DNA of 64,000 nt, taken from NCBI RefSeq assembly GCF_002865645.1, contig NW_020194512.1, forward strand, positions 1,461,119-1,525,118. Direction: 5' to 3'. The stretch comes from Hyaloscypha bicolor E. Its lineage: Eukaryota > Ascomycota > Leotiomycetes > Helotiales > Hyaloscyphaceae. Of this stretch, positions 47,601-60,169 are shown one piece after another (position 1 is the first letter of the stretch; every line of letters starts with the position of its first letter). Below the pieces are notes generated by a model that saw nothing but the letters and a program-made list of their open reading frames with translations, was not told the origin of the DNA and searched no databases. A program made the position numbers and the translations under genes.

Positions 47601-48402
47601 TCACTGCAATACACAGAACCTTGAAGGCGTGCATCCGGATCGCCGTACTCTTGACCCTCTGCTCGCTTTCCAGAACCATGTAAACCGGCCTAGTGAAGAG
47701 ACTGATAAATGTATCTCTTTCGGAAGTGGTGAGGAATATCTTCGACAGTTTCAATTTAAGAACCTTGCACATGATATCGAGTGCAGTCTGCAACTGAGCA
47801 GATGAGTCCCAGTTACCATCCTTATCCTTCCCAGTGCTCTTGGCTTTCGCAGCCTTTCCTCTGCCTCTTGCAGCCGGGGCTGTACTCGATTTCTCCGCCG
47901 CTTTCGTCTCGACAGCCGCAACAGTCCATTGTAATAAGAACCCAAAGGCCTCCAGCAGCTGCTTATGGTGTGAAATGAGTTCTTGTTCGTCGGATTCGAG
48001 GTCGTTGTGGATGATGTCGGCTTCCGTCGAGAGCCCCGAGACGACAAGATCAAGAATCTTGCTTAGGGCATGTGTGGGTAGGACGGAGGAAGATCTAGAT
48101 AGTTTGAAGAGCTTAGAATCTGGCTCTGTAGGGTAGTTCTGACTGGATTTAAGGGAAACTGGGGCACACTTTAGTAAGAATTGCAACGAGTCAAATGACG
48201 AGCTTCTTGTTATCGCATCTGGGCTTTCTGCAACTGAGTCGACAATGGGATTCAGTACTGTGTTGATCAGGGAGTTTGTGAGGGATTCAGGATCGTTCTC
48301 GCAGTCGACGAGGTTGACATCGGCTTCGGGGGTAGAGATTGTTGCGGGATCGCTCATGTAATGTTTGAGGGCATCGTTAATGTCGAAAGTAATTGAGTTC
48401 AT
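44657..48402 (-). CDS. CND1: condensin complex subunit 1 (CND1/YCS4, CAP-D2)
   Basis: CAP-D2 is the HEAT-repeat subunit of condensin that binds the kleisin and nucleosomal DNA and is needed for mitotic chromosome compaction. Three exons: 48402-47580, 47527-44883, 44827-44657; total 1212 aa, the usual size. The N-terminal Cnd1 domain (MNSITFDINDALKHYMSDP) leads into HEAT arrays: the condensin block LPLLITILERSRDPITRSNV with the following VIALGDMAVCFNHLIDENTD, then LYRRLNDKDASVKRTCLMTL. A basic Ala-rich insert (ARGRGKAAKAKSTGKDKDG) lies near residue 205. An in-frame ATG 13 codons upstream exists, but MNSITF is the family-like start. The last intron (44828-44882) must be removed to reach FIEKDKHAKQLADKL and the true end GGFRVVQASA. 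The gene is divergent from CDC7. Confidence 0.95.
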
Positions 48403-48713
48403 GATGGAGCTTAGGCACAGCAGTCGGCTGCAACGCAACAAGCATCAGCAAATGGTGGAATGGGCCGTATTTCGAGGTTGTCGCAACGTGGTGATGCTTT
48501 CTTCGGTGTTGACATTCGTCCCGGGAAACCGCGTTGTTTTGTTCGCGTCCCGATTCGGCTAGCTCCTAATTGGCTGTTTTGACCACCCCGCCGTCGTTAC
48601 TTGCAGGCTGTACCTGACACTAAATAACCAATTGCGAAGCTTCCCCAGTCCCTCCTCTTGCTTCTTAAGTTGTTCTTCCAGTACCTTCGTACTTGAAGCT
48701 CCAAAGCTCGAAG
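48403..48713. promoter_or_regulatory. shared divergent promoter region, condensin CND1 / CDC7
   Basis: This 311-bp gap between two divergent start codons must hold both promoters. Both products act in the chromosome cycle (S-phase initiation and mitotic condensation). I see no MCB-type ACGCGT site in it, so any shared control is only suggested by the layout. Confidence 0.5.
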
Positions 48714-50178
48714 ATGGCGATAATTCGCCCTCGGAACGCGAAAACGCCTTTTGAAATTCACCACGACCAGGAGTCCCTCGAGGAAGAGGAAGAGGTAATG
48801 GACGAGTCACGAGGCGATATGGAGGACGTTGAGCAGGACGAGGAGGACGAATATTCCGACGGCTATTCCGACGATAGCGACGATGTTGTTGATCCAAAGG
48901 TTCAAGAAGACATGGACAAGTTTCAGGAGACATTCAAAGGGATTAAAGACCGGTTTCGTCTGATCAACCGAATTGGAGAGGGTAATTCACTTGCTCGTTT
49001 GTTTCCAGGTGCCATATTGACGCGCTATAGGCACATTTTCCACTGTATACAAGGCTGAGGATTTGTTGTACGAAGCCTACGACAATGATTGGGACATTGA
49101 GGAAAAGGAAAATAAATGGACATCACCACCCTTGAAGAAACGCCGCATGGGGATGCAAGCATTAGCGGATATGAACGATTACGCGCAACAACGACGACGG
49201 CCGAAGTATGTTGCGATCAAGAAGATTTATGTTACCAGCAGCCCTTCACGAATTCTTAACGAGCTGGACCTTCTCAATGACCTTCGAGGTTTCGATTCTG
49301 TCTGCCCTCTGATCACGGCTTTCAGACACACGGATCAGGTTGTTGCCGTTCTACCTTATTTCAAACATACAGATTTCCGGGAGTACTTCCGGAATATGAC
49401 TGTCGATGATATGCGAATCTATTTTCGATCACTCTTCCGAGCGCTAGCAGCTGTTCACTCAAAAGGGATCATCCATCGAGACATAAAACCCACGAACTTC
49501 CTCTACGAACCTGAGAAGCGCCGAGGAGTCCTCGTGGATTTTGGTTTGGCTGAGCGTCAAGGGGTGGATGCAAAGCCATGTATGTGTACAGAGAACGCAG
49601 ATCACCGCCGTCGCCGTGTGGCAAACAGTGTTACAGCCGCCATGGGCCCCTCAAATGGGTATCCTAAAAACGATTCTCGGCCCTCTCGGCGCGCAAATCG
49701 TGCCGGAACGCGTGGATTCCGAGCACCTGAAGTCCTGCTGAAGTGTACCGACCAGACGACCAAGATTGACATCTGGTCGGCTGGTGTCATCCTCTTGACA
49801 ATCCTATCAAAAAGATTCCCATTCTTTAATTCAGCGGACGATGTCGAGGCAATGATTGAGATCGCTACGATCTTCGGCATTAAGAGGATGAAAGCTACTG
49901 GGTATCTGCATGGGGTCATGTTCGAGACTAATATCCCGACCATTGGCAACGCGGGTTTCACTTTGGAGAAGATCATCTTATGGTCAACGTGCAGGAACGA
50001 CAGTGGAAAGGACGGAAAAGAGGACCCCCTGACAGATGAAGAGAAGTCTGCAGTACGATTCTTGGAACGGTGCTTTGAGCTGGATCCCAACAAGCGTATC
50101 AGTGCGGAAGAGGCGCTTGAGCATGAGTTTTTGAGAGAAGACGTATATTCAGATGACGAGGAGATGCATATGTTGTAA
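48714..50178 (+). CDS. CDC7: CDC7-type kinase (DDK catalytic subunit)
   Basis: CDC7 with its regulator DBF4 phosphorylates the MCM helicase to fire replication origins. Two exons, 48714-48981 and 49031-50178, give 471 aa. The acidic N-terminus (EEEEEVMDESRGD, DEEDEYSDGYSDD) precedes the kinase domain: the glycine loop IGEGTFSTVYKAE is restored only by removing the 49-bp intron, VAIKKI gives the VAIK lysine, and HRDIKPTNFLYEP, DFGLAERQ and TRGFRAPEVLLKC follow. The insert between DFG and APE (basic, about 45 residues) and the insert after the glycine loop (NKWTSPPLKKRRM) are CDC7 features. The start at 48714 (MAIIRPRNAK, context GAAGATGGC) is preferred over an in-frame ATG 21 bases upstream. 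The C-terminus is acidic (YSDDEEMHML). Confidence 0.95.
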
Positions 50179-50488
50179 GGTAGCATGGAACGGAGTCGCT
50201 GTGGCGTTGGTGAAAGGGGCATAGAGAGGCGTTCGAGTACATAGTTAGCGCTGTAGCATCGAGTGCGGGCATCTGTCAGTCAGCTCCAAGATACCATAGC
50301 AGCCAAAAATAATAAACCACATCATCAGATCTCGCTCGCAACATGTGGTTTGAAGTTGTGCTTTTCATTCATGGGCTCCCATGCCATAACAGAAGCCACA
50401 AAGCGATGCCATCAACCCTTCATCAATGACCGCTATTTCTCAAGCCCATCTTCAATTCCCCATCCATGCAATAAAAAACCAGATTCGC

Positions 50489-51337
50489 TCATGCGACCAG
50501 CTCTACGACACCACCAGCCTCAGTGATCTTCCGCTCTGCCTCCTTGCTGAACCATCGTGCCCGGACAACTAGTGGGATTTCGGGGAGTCTGCCCTTGCCG
50601 AGGACCTTGGAGTAACCAAGGGGGAGGAGGTCGATGACGGGAACAACGTCTTTCTTGCTGCTGGAGAGGTACTCGTCGCGCTTCTCGGCGGGTACGAGAG
50701 ACCAGAGCTGGGAGGGGTGTTAGCATCTCTTTCTGGAATGCGTGATGACACCTGATCCCTCCGCCACTGCACAATCCATGATATATGGATGTCAATCCTC
50801 CGTGGCATTTCAACCTCCCGATTGATATTCTTGCCATCCTGATATGTCCTCCAATTGTGCAAATCTTCCATCGCTCTCAACAGAGTAAACCGCCGAACGT
50901 ACCTTGTCCAAGTTGATAACCGGCTTCCAGAAGTGGTTGCCTTGCTTATGGAAATATCGCATTCCGACCTTCCCAAAGTAACCCGGATGGTACTTGTCCA
51001 TGTTCGTCCTGTGGTGATGTTGTCCACCTGCGAGACCTCGTCCACCAGGATGCTTGCGGTGCTTGCCTACTCGTCCATGACCGGCCGAGACGTGTCCGCG
51101 ACTATTTCACACTATCATCAGCATTTAATCTCTCAGCTCAGTTCCGGAGTCCCAATTCCTATCGCAATCCTGGGTTCCGCGGCGGAGAAGGGAATTTTTT
51201 CCGAAGATGTTGAGTGTGTTGATCACAACCTCACTCCTCACGCAACGACCAACTCCCTCCCTTCTGGCAGAATGAGAGCGAACTTGAGAATAGGGGGATA
51301 CGTACTGTTTGCGGGTCTTGCTCAAGTGGGTAGGCAT
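50489..51337 (-). CDS. RPL28: 60S ribosomal protein uL15 (L28/L27a)
   Basis: Three exons: 51337-51306, 51101-50903, 50707-50489; 149 aa, exactly the eukaryotic uL15 length. The 32-base first exon gives [10 protein letters not shown]. Splicing restores the Gly/His-rich block [20 protein letters not shown] and [18 protein letters not shown]. The end is [11 protein letters not shown]. The two introns (204 and 195 bp) are far longer than the roughly 50-bp introns elsewhere in the window, as is common in fungal ribosomal protein genes. I looked for box C/D snoRNA boxes in them and found none in the right order. The gene faces CDC7 tail to tail. Confidence 0.95.
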
Positions 51338-52303
51338 CTTGACGTCGTGTTGCGGGATGCCGTTGTTGTCGTGATCTTCTCGTCAACTCAAAAATTGAGC
51401 TGGAAGTTCTGTTCAGCGGCCGAAACCGCTTTCGTACTAGCGTAGCTTTTTTGGCGAGCCCACGGAAAGGGTAGGTCGAAGCCCTAATTTTTGAGTGGAT
51501 ATTCAAAGGGAACTCTCAGGAGACAGAGAGTCCTGAATACAGTGAATCGGTGATTTATCTAAAAGACTAATTATTTTTCAAGTCAGAATCGAAGACTGGA
51601 AACCATCCAAAGTCTTCTCAAAATTATTGATCTCCACCACGTTCATTTTTAAACGCCTCAATATTGAGGCCTAGACGAAAATCTCAATCATGTGAACAGC
51701 ACATGATATCCCGCAGTTTCAATCTTTTTGTTGCACGTCTTACAAAACCCGTTTTTCTACTGTCATGTCATTTAAGCCCAGGCGCCAATCGGGCAACCCC
51801 CTCGTCACCTACTCCCTTCGTTCGACATTTCAAAAACAAATCCACAACACATTGTTTCGGATCCAAATGAAGATCGAGAGCAAGTGCTCAAGGGGAATTT
51901 TATTTTAGTTAAATCATTTTTCTCTGGGGATGGGCTAAGTACGTGGTTTCGAGGTGCAGGTACTGGCCTCGAACGTAGGCTCCCACGATCCCATCCACGA
52001 CGTCAGATTTCAACCGATCTCTATGGAAACCTACTTCCATCTCTGCTAGGCGAGGTACGGGAGTTTCATCTGATTGTCTGCTTTTTAACAGGTCGTTGAA
52101 AAGTGATGATTTTCGACAAGCATTCAAGGGCTATCGAGAATGTCTCAAATCTGCCCGGCACTTATGAAGAAGCTTCCTGCATTCCAGGACTTGTCGACGC
52201 GTTCACCCGAACAATATTGTGGACTTTTTCTTACATTAGCACTCCGAATTTAAATAACCTGAAAGCCAACCATATTTCCTGATCATCCATTGTTCAAGTC
52301 AAG
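51338..52303. promoter_or_regulatory. intergenic region between uL15 and the acyltransferase
   Basis: Divergent 5' regions of a ribosomal protein gene and a membrane acyltransferase. The 51,485-51,700 part is AT-richer. No open frame with family features and no clear named regulatory site. Confidence 0.4.
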
Positions 52304-54040
52304 ATGCCGCACCTGGAAGAGTCTTTTCCCTTGGCTTCTTACCACGATGCTCCTGAAAAAGACACCACCGATCCTTCACCATCATCTACAAGTACGAAAC
52401 TTACTACAATAACAGAATATGACGAGATTGGGATCCGCAGATTATCCACCGATTCGGCTTCAACAGCATTCAGCGATCTCGAAACAGAAGACCTTCTCGC
52501 CAAGGGAGCGGAAGTATCACAGGCGACGAAGAAACGGTGGTCCAGACGATGCAAATCTTGGAGTACATCTAGACCTGTCAAGATTATCTCTCCGGTGCTA
52601 CTTGCATTAATACCAAGCTTCTTTCGAAAGTCAGAGAAACGAAAATTATATCCAACATCATACCTTGATGGGCTTCGAGGAGTGGCAGCATTTTTTGTTA
52701 CACAGGTAAGAGCGTGGTTATTAGCTATCTTGCAAATATCCTCATGCTTTCTACAGGATCATCTATTCCATGATTGGTTTCCCATTCTCTTCCATGGATA
52801 CGACACAGTGCCAGATAGCAACCACTTCATGCAACTTCCCATCCTCCGCTGCTGGTACTCAGGTAGCGGAATGGTTTGCGTCTTCTTCGTCATATCAGGC
52901 TACGTTCTCGCCAACAAGTCGCTGCAACTCATGCGGTCTCGCCCTTGCGACTTCTCAGCCATCTTCGACACCTTGGCATCTTCAGCCTTCCGACGAGGCG
53001 TCCGGCTCTTCCTCCCAATCACGGCTTCGACGTTCTTGTCCCTCATTTTCGAACTTACTCATGTATATCCGCGAGAATATAAGGGGAAGCTGCCCATCCA
53101 TGCTTCAACATGGCCAGCCCAGTTCTATGACTGGTATCTGAACCTCCTCGCGTCAACTAACCCATTCCAGATGATCAATCCCGGCAATCCGATCCCACAA
53201 GAAACACCCTACGACGTCCATCTCTGGACGATCCCTTATGAATTCCGTGGATCCATGGTCGTTTTTCTCACGCTCCTAGCCATCGCCAAAACAAAGAACT
53301 CAATTAAAACATTTTTTCTAGGCATGTTCGTCTTATACACGCTCTGGATAGGCCAATGGGACCTTGGCCTCTTTCTCGGAGGAGCTTTCTTCGCCGAACT
53401 CCAGTTCCTCCGCCGAGACCTCTTCCCCTCTCACTCAACTAGCCTCCTCTCTCCACCATCCACTACATCCACACCTCCTCGCCCCCGACCCTTCCTCCTC
53501 AAATACTCTAAACTCTTCCTCCACCTCCTCACAATCCCGCTCTTCTTCGCTGGGCTCTACCTCATCTCAATCCCAGACCAACAACCCGAGTCCACCCCGG
53601 GATGGCGACGCATCCACGCCATGACACCACCTCAATACCGCACAGAGATAGCCCCCTGGTACACTGCGAAATTCTGGGGCACGGTCGGCTCGCTCATCCT
53701 CCTTGTCTCCCTATCTTTCTCCCCTCCATTGCCATTTTCCTCCAGCCCTAGCGGCCTGCTACAACTCCCCTTCACAACCCCCCTCGCCCAAGACCTAGGA
53801 GACATCTCGTACTCCCTGTACATGATGCACGGCCCCATGCTCTACAGCATCGGACATTACATGCGCAAACACGCGGACTCGCAACCGCCGGAGATGTTCT
53901 GGTGGGATTTTGTGAAGTGTGTTATTGTTTGGGGAGGCGCGACTATCTGGAGCGCGGACTTGTTCACCCGGTTTATTGATAGTCCGAGTGTGGGGTTTGG
54001 GAAGTGGTGCGCTGGGAGGTGTTGGGTTGAGAATGAGTAG
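52304..54040 (+). CDS. membrane acyltransferase, acyltransferase-3 family
   Basis: Acyltransferase-3 proteins are multi-span membrane enzymes that move acyl groups onto sugars, sterols or other acceptors; the substrate cannot be told from sequence. Exons 52304-52705 and 52757-54040 give 561 aa. The cytosolic N-terminus (1-105) is Ser/Thr-rich. The family signature LDGLRGVAAFFV sits at about 123-134, and FFVISGYVLANKSL and FRRGVRLFLPI follow at the next family positions. About ten hydrophobic spans continue to DISYSLYMMHGPMLYSIGHY near the C-terminus. The intron 52706-52756 is 51 bp, in frame and stop-free, so an unspliced reading adds 17 false residues; splicing gives FFVTQDHLFHDWFP. A Ser/Pro-rich loop lies at about 370-390. 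Related fungal genes often sit in secondary-metabolite clusters, but no cluster is seen here. Confidence 0.88.
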   Translation: MPHLEESFPLASYHDAPEKDTTDPSPSSTSTKLTTITEYDEIGIRRLSTDSASTAFSDLETEDLLAKGAEVSQATKKRWSRRCKSWSTSRPVKIISPVLLALIPSFFRKSEKRKLYPTSYLDGLRGVAAFFVTQVRAWLLAILQISSCFLQDHLFHDWFPILFHGYDTVPDSNHFMQLPILRCWYSGSGMVCVFFVISGYVLANKSLQLMRSRPCDFSAIFDTLASSAFRRGVRLFLPITASTFLSLIFELTHVYPREYKGKLPIHASTWPAQFYDWYLNLLASTNPFQMINPGNPIPQETPYDVHLWTIPYEFRGSMVVFLTLLAIAKTKNSIKTFFLGMFVLYTLWIGQWDLGLFLGGAFFAELQFLRRDLFPSHSTSLLSPPSTTSTPPRPRPFLLKYSKLFLHLLTIPLFFAGLYLISIPDQQPESTPGWRRIHAMTPPQYRTEIAPWYTAKFWGTVGSLILLVSLSFSPPLPFSSSPSGLLQLPFTTPLAQDLGDISYSLYMMHGPMLYSIGHYMRKHADSQPPEMFWWDFVKCVIVWGGATIWSADLFTRFIDSPSVGFGKWCAGRCWVENE

Positions 54041-55657
54041 TATTAAAGGGATGGAGACGGGAGATACGGAGAATTGTATGGATGTATCCTGTGCGAGCTT
54101 TTCCGTACGATTAAAGAGTTTACGCAGAGATTTTTGAGAAGGGCTCTACCTTCCTCGATTTTCTTTTACACGTCATGGTGGTGAGAATGCGTCTGCGACT
54201 GCCTCAATAGCCTTCGGCAACAGCAGGTAGTCATCCACCAAAACAGAGCTAGCCTAGAATTCGGAACCCAGAAACTCATCCAAAGTGATTCACACCAGTG
54301 GTCTAGTAGTTGATGAGTCCGGTACCTAGTCCCAATCATCCTAACGTGAATTCTCTGAGTCACAACGATCCATAGTTCATTTCCATCCGAACTAGCCCTC
54401 CCCCATCCACACATTTTAAAAACCCCCCATCTCCCCACAGAACTCCATTTCCCTTCTCCAATCTCCTCAAATTTGTTTCTTCAGCACCCTTAGCATCAAG
54501 CACCCTTCCGTTTTGCAGCCTCAAATATATCTCGCAATTTACATTTATTACATCTTCACCATCTTTGTCATCTAAAGACCTATCTTATAAACCTTACTTG
54601 CCAGCTTCGTTTTTCACATCTGGGTTTATTCTTCATTTTATCCCTGGCCTCCAAGCACGCTTTCTTCATATTTTTCTTCACCGCAACCCCTTCTTATTCC
54701 TTTTTACTAATATAAGACATTTGCTTATGCGCGTCTGCTTTTGAATCTTTCCCCAACCCTACTCGCACACACCCACGCACGCATTCTTCATTCTTTGCCC
54801 TTATCACGCCCTCTTGTTTCTTCGTTTCAAATCTAACAGACATCAGCCTATGCCCGTCTTCCTTCTCGCAACCCTTCCTAGCACACGCACGCATCCTCCG
54901 TTCACCATCTCTTCCGCCAGCTAATCCCTCTAGTACACCCTCCTTATTTTCATTTTTACAGCCTTCCCCCAACCAGGCAGTTTTCCCGCTTCGTTGAGAA
55001 ACAGACATCAGCACATGCAGTCTCCCCCTCTTACACACTCGCTGCCTTACGGGTTTCGCGCCCGCACACAAAAAACCAAAAAAAACCCCAAAAAAACACA
55101 GACTTCGGTCACCAATAACATAATTTTTGGAAACTTTCAAAGGGGTATCCTCAGTATTACACTGCCTCTGAGCGATGCCCACATTATCTTTCATTGCATT
55201 CCCTGGCTAGTCCGGGGATGTGAAGAAGGACTCTCTCTCTCTCTCTCTCCTCGCATACTCTATTCAATCGCCGTTGACTCACCAAGCTAGGTAATCAGCA
55301 CTCACCACTTTCCCATTCATTCTCTCACCGCACAACTCACTCACTCGCACACACGCAATGTTTATATCAGACTGTCTTGTATTTCCACTCCCTATGCCAT
55401 TCTATCTCCGGTTCAAGTCTTCCCCTCTACCCCAGATATGACTTCTCCCAAAATAATCGCCAAAAAAAAAAAGAGTCCGAAAAAAAATTGAACGCCAAAT
55501 TTCCCAACCTGATGCCGAGCCAAAACCAACTACCTAAACCCAATGCGTGAAATGCCGAATCCTGTCTATGGTACAAGTGTGCAAAAGTGGCCAAAGTATG
55601 AACGAAAAGAAAAGTTCCTGTGCTGCTGAGATGTCTGTCGAGATGTCGAGAAGGCGG
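54041..55657. other. intergenic region with CT-rich tracts
   Basis: This lies between the 3' ends of the acyltransferase and the CCCH gene, so it holds two 3' UTRs. It has a strong pyrimidine bias on the plus strand, a (CT)n run at 55231-55249 and A-runs near 55,072-55,100 and 55,464-55,485. Two stretches (near 54,720 and 54,840) repeat the text AGACAT-TGC-TATGC-CGTCT. No gene is supported. Confidence 0.45.
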
Positions 55658-57615
55658 TCACCGCGCGCCAAACATCCCCTCAACGCCCTTCACCGCCCCA
55701 TTCCCATTCCCATTCCCATTCTTCTCCGCACCACCACTGACACCATTCCTACTCCCCACCACCCCCAAATGCGGACTTCTTCCCCCGCTATTTGTGAAAG
55801 TCCAACCCCCACTATTCCGCTTCTCGCCTCCACTCTTTTCGTCATCCATGCCTTCCATGCTGAACATGATGTCGCCGCCTTCTTCATCGATCGGCGTTGT
55901 GAACCTGCCGCTTCCGCCATTACCGATCGAACTAGAGCTCACCTGTCGCTCAGCCATCAGGCCTGTTCTCGCGGCCCCACTACCGATTGGGTTACTCGAC
56001 ACCCTGCTCGGATGAAGACCGGAATCTGAACCTGAGGATTCAGCTCTCGAGAGGCGTGTTCGTTGGAGTTGTTGCGAGATGATGCTCATACTCGATTGTC
56101 GAGGTGGAGAAGCGAGGTACGGTGAGATATCGCCTGAATTACTCGGTCTCGCTATCGGTCGGCTCTTAGGGCTAGCACCAGGATGCAGACTCGAATTGCG
56201 AAGCGGCGACCCAACGTGTCCAAAAGCCGAAGCTCTTGAAGCAGCCGCTCGCTCTTCCTCTTCTTTTTGCTGTTGGTGTCGCTGGAATAGGGGTCCCCAT
56301 CTCGACGGGCTTGCGTTGGATGGCGACCCGAATTTAGAGGGCGTGTCGTTGTTGGGTGTTCCTGTGCCGCTGTTGATGGGGCGGCCTTCCTCGTCTGCAT
56401 TGCGGGAGCCGCGGCGGGCTTTTTCTTGTGGCGTCATAAGGTCTTTGAGTGTTTCGGGCAGGTAGTCTTCTTCAAATGTGAAGGATGCCTCCCAGTCGTG
56501 ATCGACTTGCTTGGGCAGACTTGCTGACATGGCTTTTGATTTGGCGAAACGCTGGGAATGCATGACTCTCTTGCCGAAGTATTCTTCTACTGGAGGTGCG
56601 GGTGGCGAGGCTGCGATGCCGTTGAAGCGGTCTCTCGTATCGTCTCCAAATGCCGAGCTGTGTAGACTCTTCAATGCTTCTGATGTTCTTCCATCCTTTG
56701 CAGCTCCAAGTGATCCAGGTGGTGACTCGAGGCCGAATTTTGCTGGAACAGACGAAGCTATCGGGCCATTTCTTGCAATCCAAGAAACACCATTGCTATC
56801 AAACGAAGCCGGCAATGGGGCATCCAAGACACTCAAACCCTTCTGGCCACCGGGAGATAGTCCCAGACCAAATCGATTCAAATCCTCATCTCTCGGCGAA
56901 CCATAATTCGAGCCGGGGTGAGTTGTGTCAATAGTCGGGATCATAATATCGACGCTCTGCTGACGACTTCCGAGAGGTGGGAAACTCTCATCCTGGTTCG
57001 AGAAGGGTGAATATTGGGTGCCATATGGCGAGGGCGGTACCGCATTGGCACGAATGAAAGAGTTTGTCAAGGCCGAGCCCGAGTTTTGCGGGTGGTATAA
57101 TTCAGTGTGCAACCGCCCTCCAATATTCAGATGTCCGCCACTCATCGCTCCTCCTTGTTTGTAGTTTACTCGGCGACCGTCGGGCAGGACATGTATATTT
57201 GCGCATTTCGGACCGAATTTGCAGTTACCCTTCACAATTAGTTAATTAACGAAATGCTGGAGGGAAAGCTGCTCACCTTTGCAAAGTACTTGCAGACATT
57301 GTCATTTGTGCTTGCTAGATCATGGCTGAAAGGGCAAGCAGCTCCAGCCTGACATGCGCCTTGCCGGAAGAACTTGCACGGTACGTGGGAGGTGTCTTTT
57401 GGATGTTAGCATGAACTTCTCACTGTGCCAAATCATGCCATAAACCCACTCTGTCTTCCAGGCGGGCTCCGAGGACCTTCAAATCTTCCCATACCGCCAA
57501 CTGGTGTTGTAGGACCGCCGGAACCATTAAGCGCACTTGGCGGAGGAATATTCAGAGAGCCTGTACTCATATGCCTGTACTCGGTCGGCATTCTCTGGCT
57601 GCCTTGGCTCAACAT
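55658..57615 (-). CDS. CCCH zinc-finger protein, tandem CCCH pair (LEE1-like)
   Basis: Three exons: 57615-57450, 57395-57277, 57229-55658; 618 aa. Two CCCH fingers in tandem lie at about residues 60-102: CKFFRQGACQAGAACPFSH and CKYFAKGNCKFGPKCANIH (both C-x7-C-x5-C-x3-H), the second split by an intron. Tandem CCCH fingers of this kind usually bind RNA, suggesting a post-transcriptional regulator. The rest is long, disordered and Ser/Pro/Gly-rich, with repeated SP and TP sites, an acidic segment FEEDYLPETLKDLMTPQEK near the middle and an Asn/Gly-rich end (KNGNGNGNGAVKG). The start at 57615 gives MLSQGSQRMPTEYRH; a more upstream start in the same open frame is possible. The nearest named relatives I recall are yeast LEE1-type proteins. 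Confidence 0.85.
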
Positions 57616-60169
57616 AGTTCCCAACAGTCGCAGAGCAGTAATTCTTATTGTCGAAGTGTGCAAAAGATGAGGCTGGTATTGCGACCCCGCGCCGAGGTGG
57701 GGGATTGCTGTCGCGTGGAGGGCTGCTCTTTGGAACCCTCGCCTAAGGAAGAGAATGGAGACAATGAGTCCTAGGTAGACACGCAGATCAAGACTCGAGG
57801 TTGGCTGATCGCCTTGTCGACGCTGATTTCGGTATGGGGCTGTGACACAGTTCGAGACTGGGTTGTGGGAGCAGGGCGAGCTCTGGTCGACGTTCAAGCA
57901 CAGACGAATTTCGAGATTCACCGCCGGGTCCTCGAAACGGGAACGCTAGTGACGACTTTTGCCCCGTTAACGGAAATCACAAGTGGTAGTAAGCTTAATG
58001 GCTCGATTCCCGCCTCTTTCCTTCGATTGTGCTTCTCTTTCCTTCTCGTCCGGTCGGTGCTCGGTGAGGTGAAGAGTCGGTGGAGGCTTTAGCACAAATG
58101 TGCTTTTTCTGCGGTTAATAAGGAAGCTGTGGGACGAGGCGGACCTCTCCTCCAGTCTCCTGCAGTGTATCGACGGATCCTTGCCTATAAGACGGCTAGC
58201 AAAGGGTCCAGCTCGGGGCGGCTTCTCGTCCTATCTCTGAGGAAAGATGTGCGCTTCACGCGTGTAACAATCAATTCAAGAGGGCCGCCGACCGTTGATA
58301 GGCTGAATTGGACTGGGAGCTGGGCTTGGGACAAGCAAAAGGCGGGAGAAGGCTGTTAAGGTACAGACAACGAGGCAGTCTCGTGACCGCGAAAAATGTC
58401 CCACAGAATCTGAGCACGACATCTTCCTCTCCTGTATCTATCTACCCTCCGTTCTTTCCCTGAGGACACTTCTCTTATCATGTCGTCGTCGCTCCCATCC
58501 GGGTCAGCATGACAGCCACACTCACCGGCACATCACGCATCCTCTCTCCCCATACCCGATCAAGCAAGGCCGCATTATCAGCGTCTCCATATAGCTATCT
58601 TTAGAGGGTGTTCTGTTTCATTTGCATCTTGCTAGCCTCAAATCGAAGACACTACTAACACGAATATCGATCACATCGCACCGCGTTTCGAACACGATCC
58701 AACTGAAGGACTGCTGCAAGTAGCCGAGCTCTCGCCTTTTCTCTCCCCCACTCTCCCCCCTCTGCCTACACTTTCGAAAATCAAGGCAAGGCCAAACATG
58801 CCTTGAACAATGCCATAAGTATGCACTAGAAGCATGATCTACATCCATCATCGCCATCTTCGAAATCAATCATCTGACTCCTGTCGTCGACTCGCGCGCA
58901 CTTACTCCCATCCAGCATGTGAAGCCAAGCCTGACTCGCCCATTTCCGTTCGCTCGGCACAAGCCTCGCCCCCCCACACACCTCCACCGCGTACCACGCT
59001 CACTGGTTGGAGCAACGCCCAAGCTCAGCCACACCTGTCCACACCCTCCCCCCTTTCTCGCAATACCACATCAAGACGCATATTACCTACCTCGCACCCC
59101 CTTCGACGTCCGGCGCCGTCCCCAGCTTTGCGCCATCGCGCCGCCACAGACTCTAAATACACTGCTCGGCGCACAGTTTTGAATCTAGAAAGTGGGAAAG
59201 GAGGCATGAGTATCACGAACGCTGAGACACGGATACGAGCGCCAGGTCACCGGCCCGTTCTCCTCCCTCCCTTTTGCCGGCCGTCCTCGCTCTCAGCCGT
59301 ACCGAAAGGCTCGGTCCCTCCCCCTCCCTCCCTCCCTCCCTCCCACTACCACAATTCCAGGATTCCAGAATCTGTGATGGCGTTTCCGGGGTAGCCAAGG
59401 GTAGGGTGTCACATGCAACACCGCACCCCCTCACCAATTCGTAAGGCTGTCTCACTCGAGGCTGCACTACCTGCCACGTGCTCTCCGGTGTTCAACCCAG
59501 ATCCGGATTATTTTTGCAAATCTTGGGGCACGGAGTATTGTTGATCAGCTCCTGGGTTCGGAAGTGCCGGAGGTCTGGAGGTGTGGATGCCATGTGCGAA
59601 GGTTGTGTATTTGTGTACGGGGAACCTTGGAGGGGAAAGGAGGGGTAGGACGGGTCAGCTGACTAGGGTGGTACTTCGAGGCCATACCTACCTAGGCTTG
59701 AGTATGTTTTGTAAGAAGGGGGCGCGGGGGGGAAGAATGGAGGGACTTGCTCTGGAGAGTGAGAAGATGATGCTACTGAATCCGGGTCTGAATGCCCGTA
59801 CTTTCTTGGTAAGATTTGCATTCGAAATACTGGGACATTGAAAATGCTCCACCTTTTTATCTACCTAAAGTGTGTAACTTCTTGTTCTTTTTTGCCGGGT
59901 ATTTGGATTAAGGAGAACATGGCATCATCCGCAAGTATTGTATTATCGTATCATCTAGCTAGTAAAGTAGCAGCGAGTCTAGGTAGCAATGTGTGGGTAT
60001 ACCCGAACTCTATCCACCCATCTCCAGCAATAAACGCCATCCATCTCACTTCGGACCCCTTCTATCAATCCATAGATGCAAAGCCAAATGCCACTCTACT
60101 CCACTCCAGCAAATCGGATCATCAAATCATCAACTTATCTCTCCTCAAAACCACGCACCTCACATTCCC
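57616..60169. other. long intergenic region, CCCH gene promoter to HOP2 3' end
   Basis: No convincing gene in about 2.5 kb. The part next to 57,616 is the likely long 5' UTR and promoter of the CCCH gene. A (TCCC)n tract lies at about 59,320-59,344. The plus-strand frame at 58,834-59,394 is Pro/Ser/Arg-rich low complexity and I do not trust it. 59,840-60,169 includes the HOP2 3' UTR. Confidence 0.45.

Noticed and set aside
50708..51305. snoRNA inside the long uL15 introns
   Set aside because: A TGATGA box is present near the end of intron 1 but lies after, not before, the CTGA words, so no box C/D order; intron 2 shows neither.
58834..59394. 186-codon plus-strand frame
   Set aside because: Pro/Ser/Thr/Arg-rich low-complexity translation of pyrimidine-rich intergenic DNA, without domains or matching splice structure.
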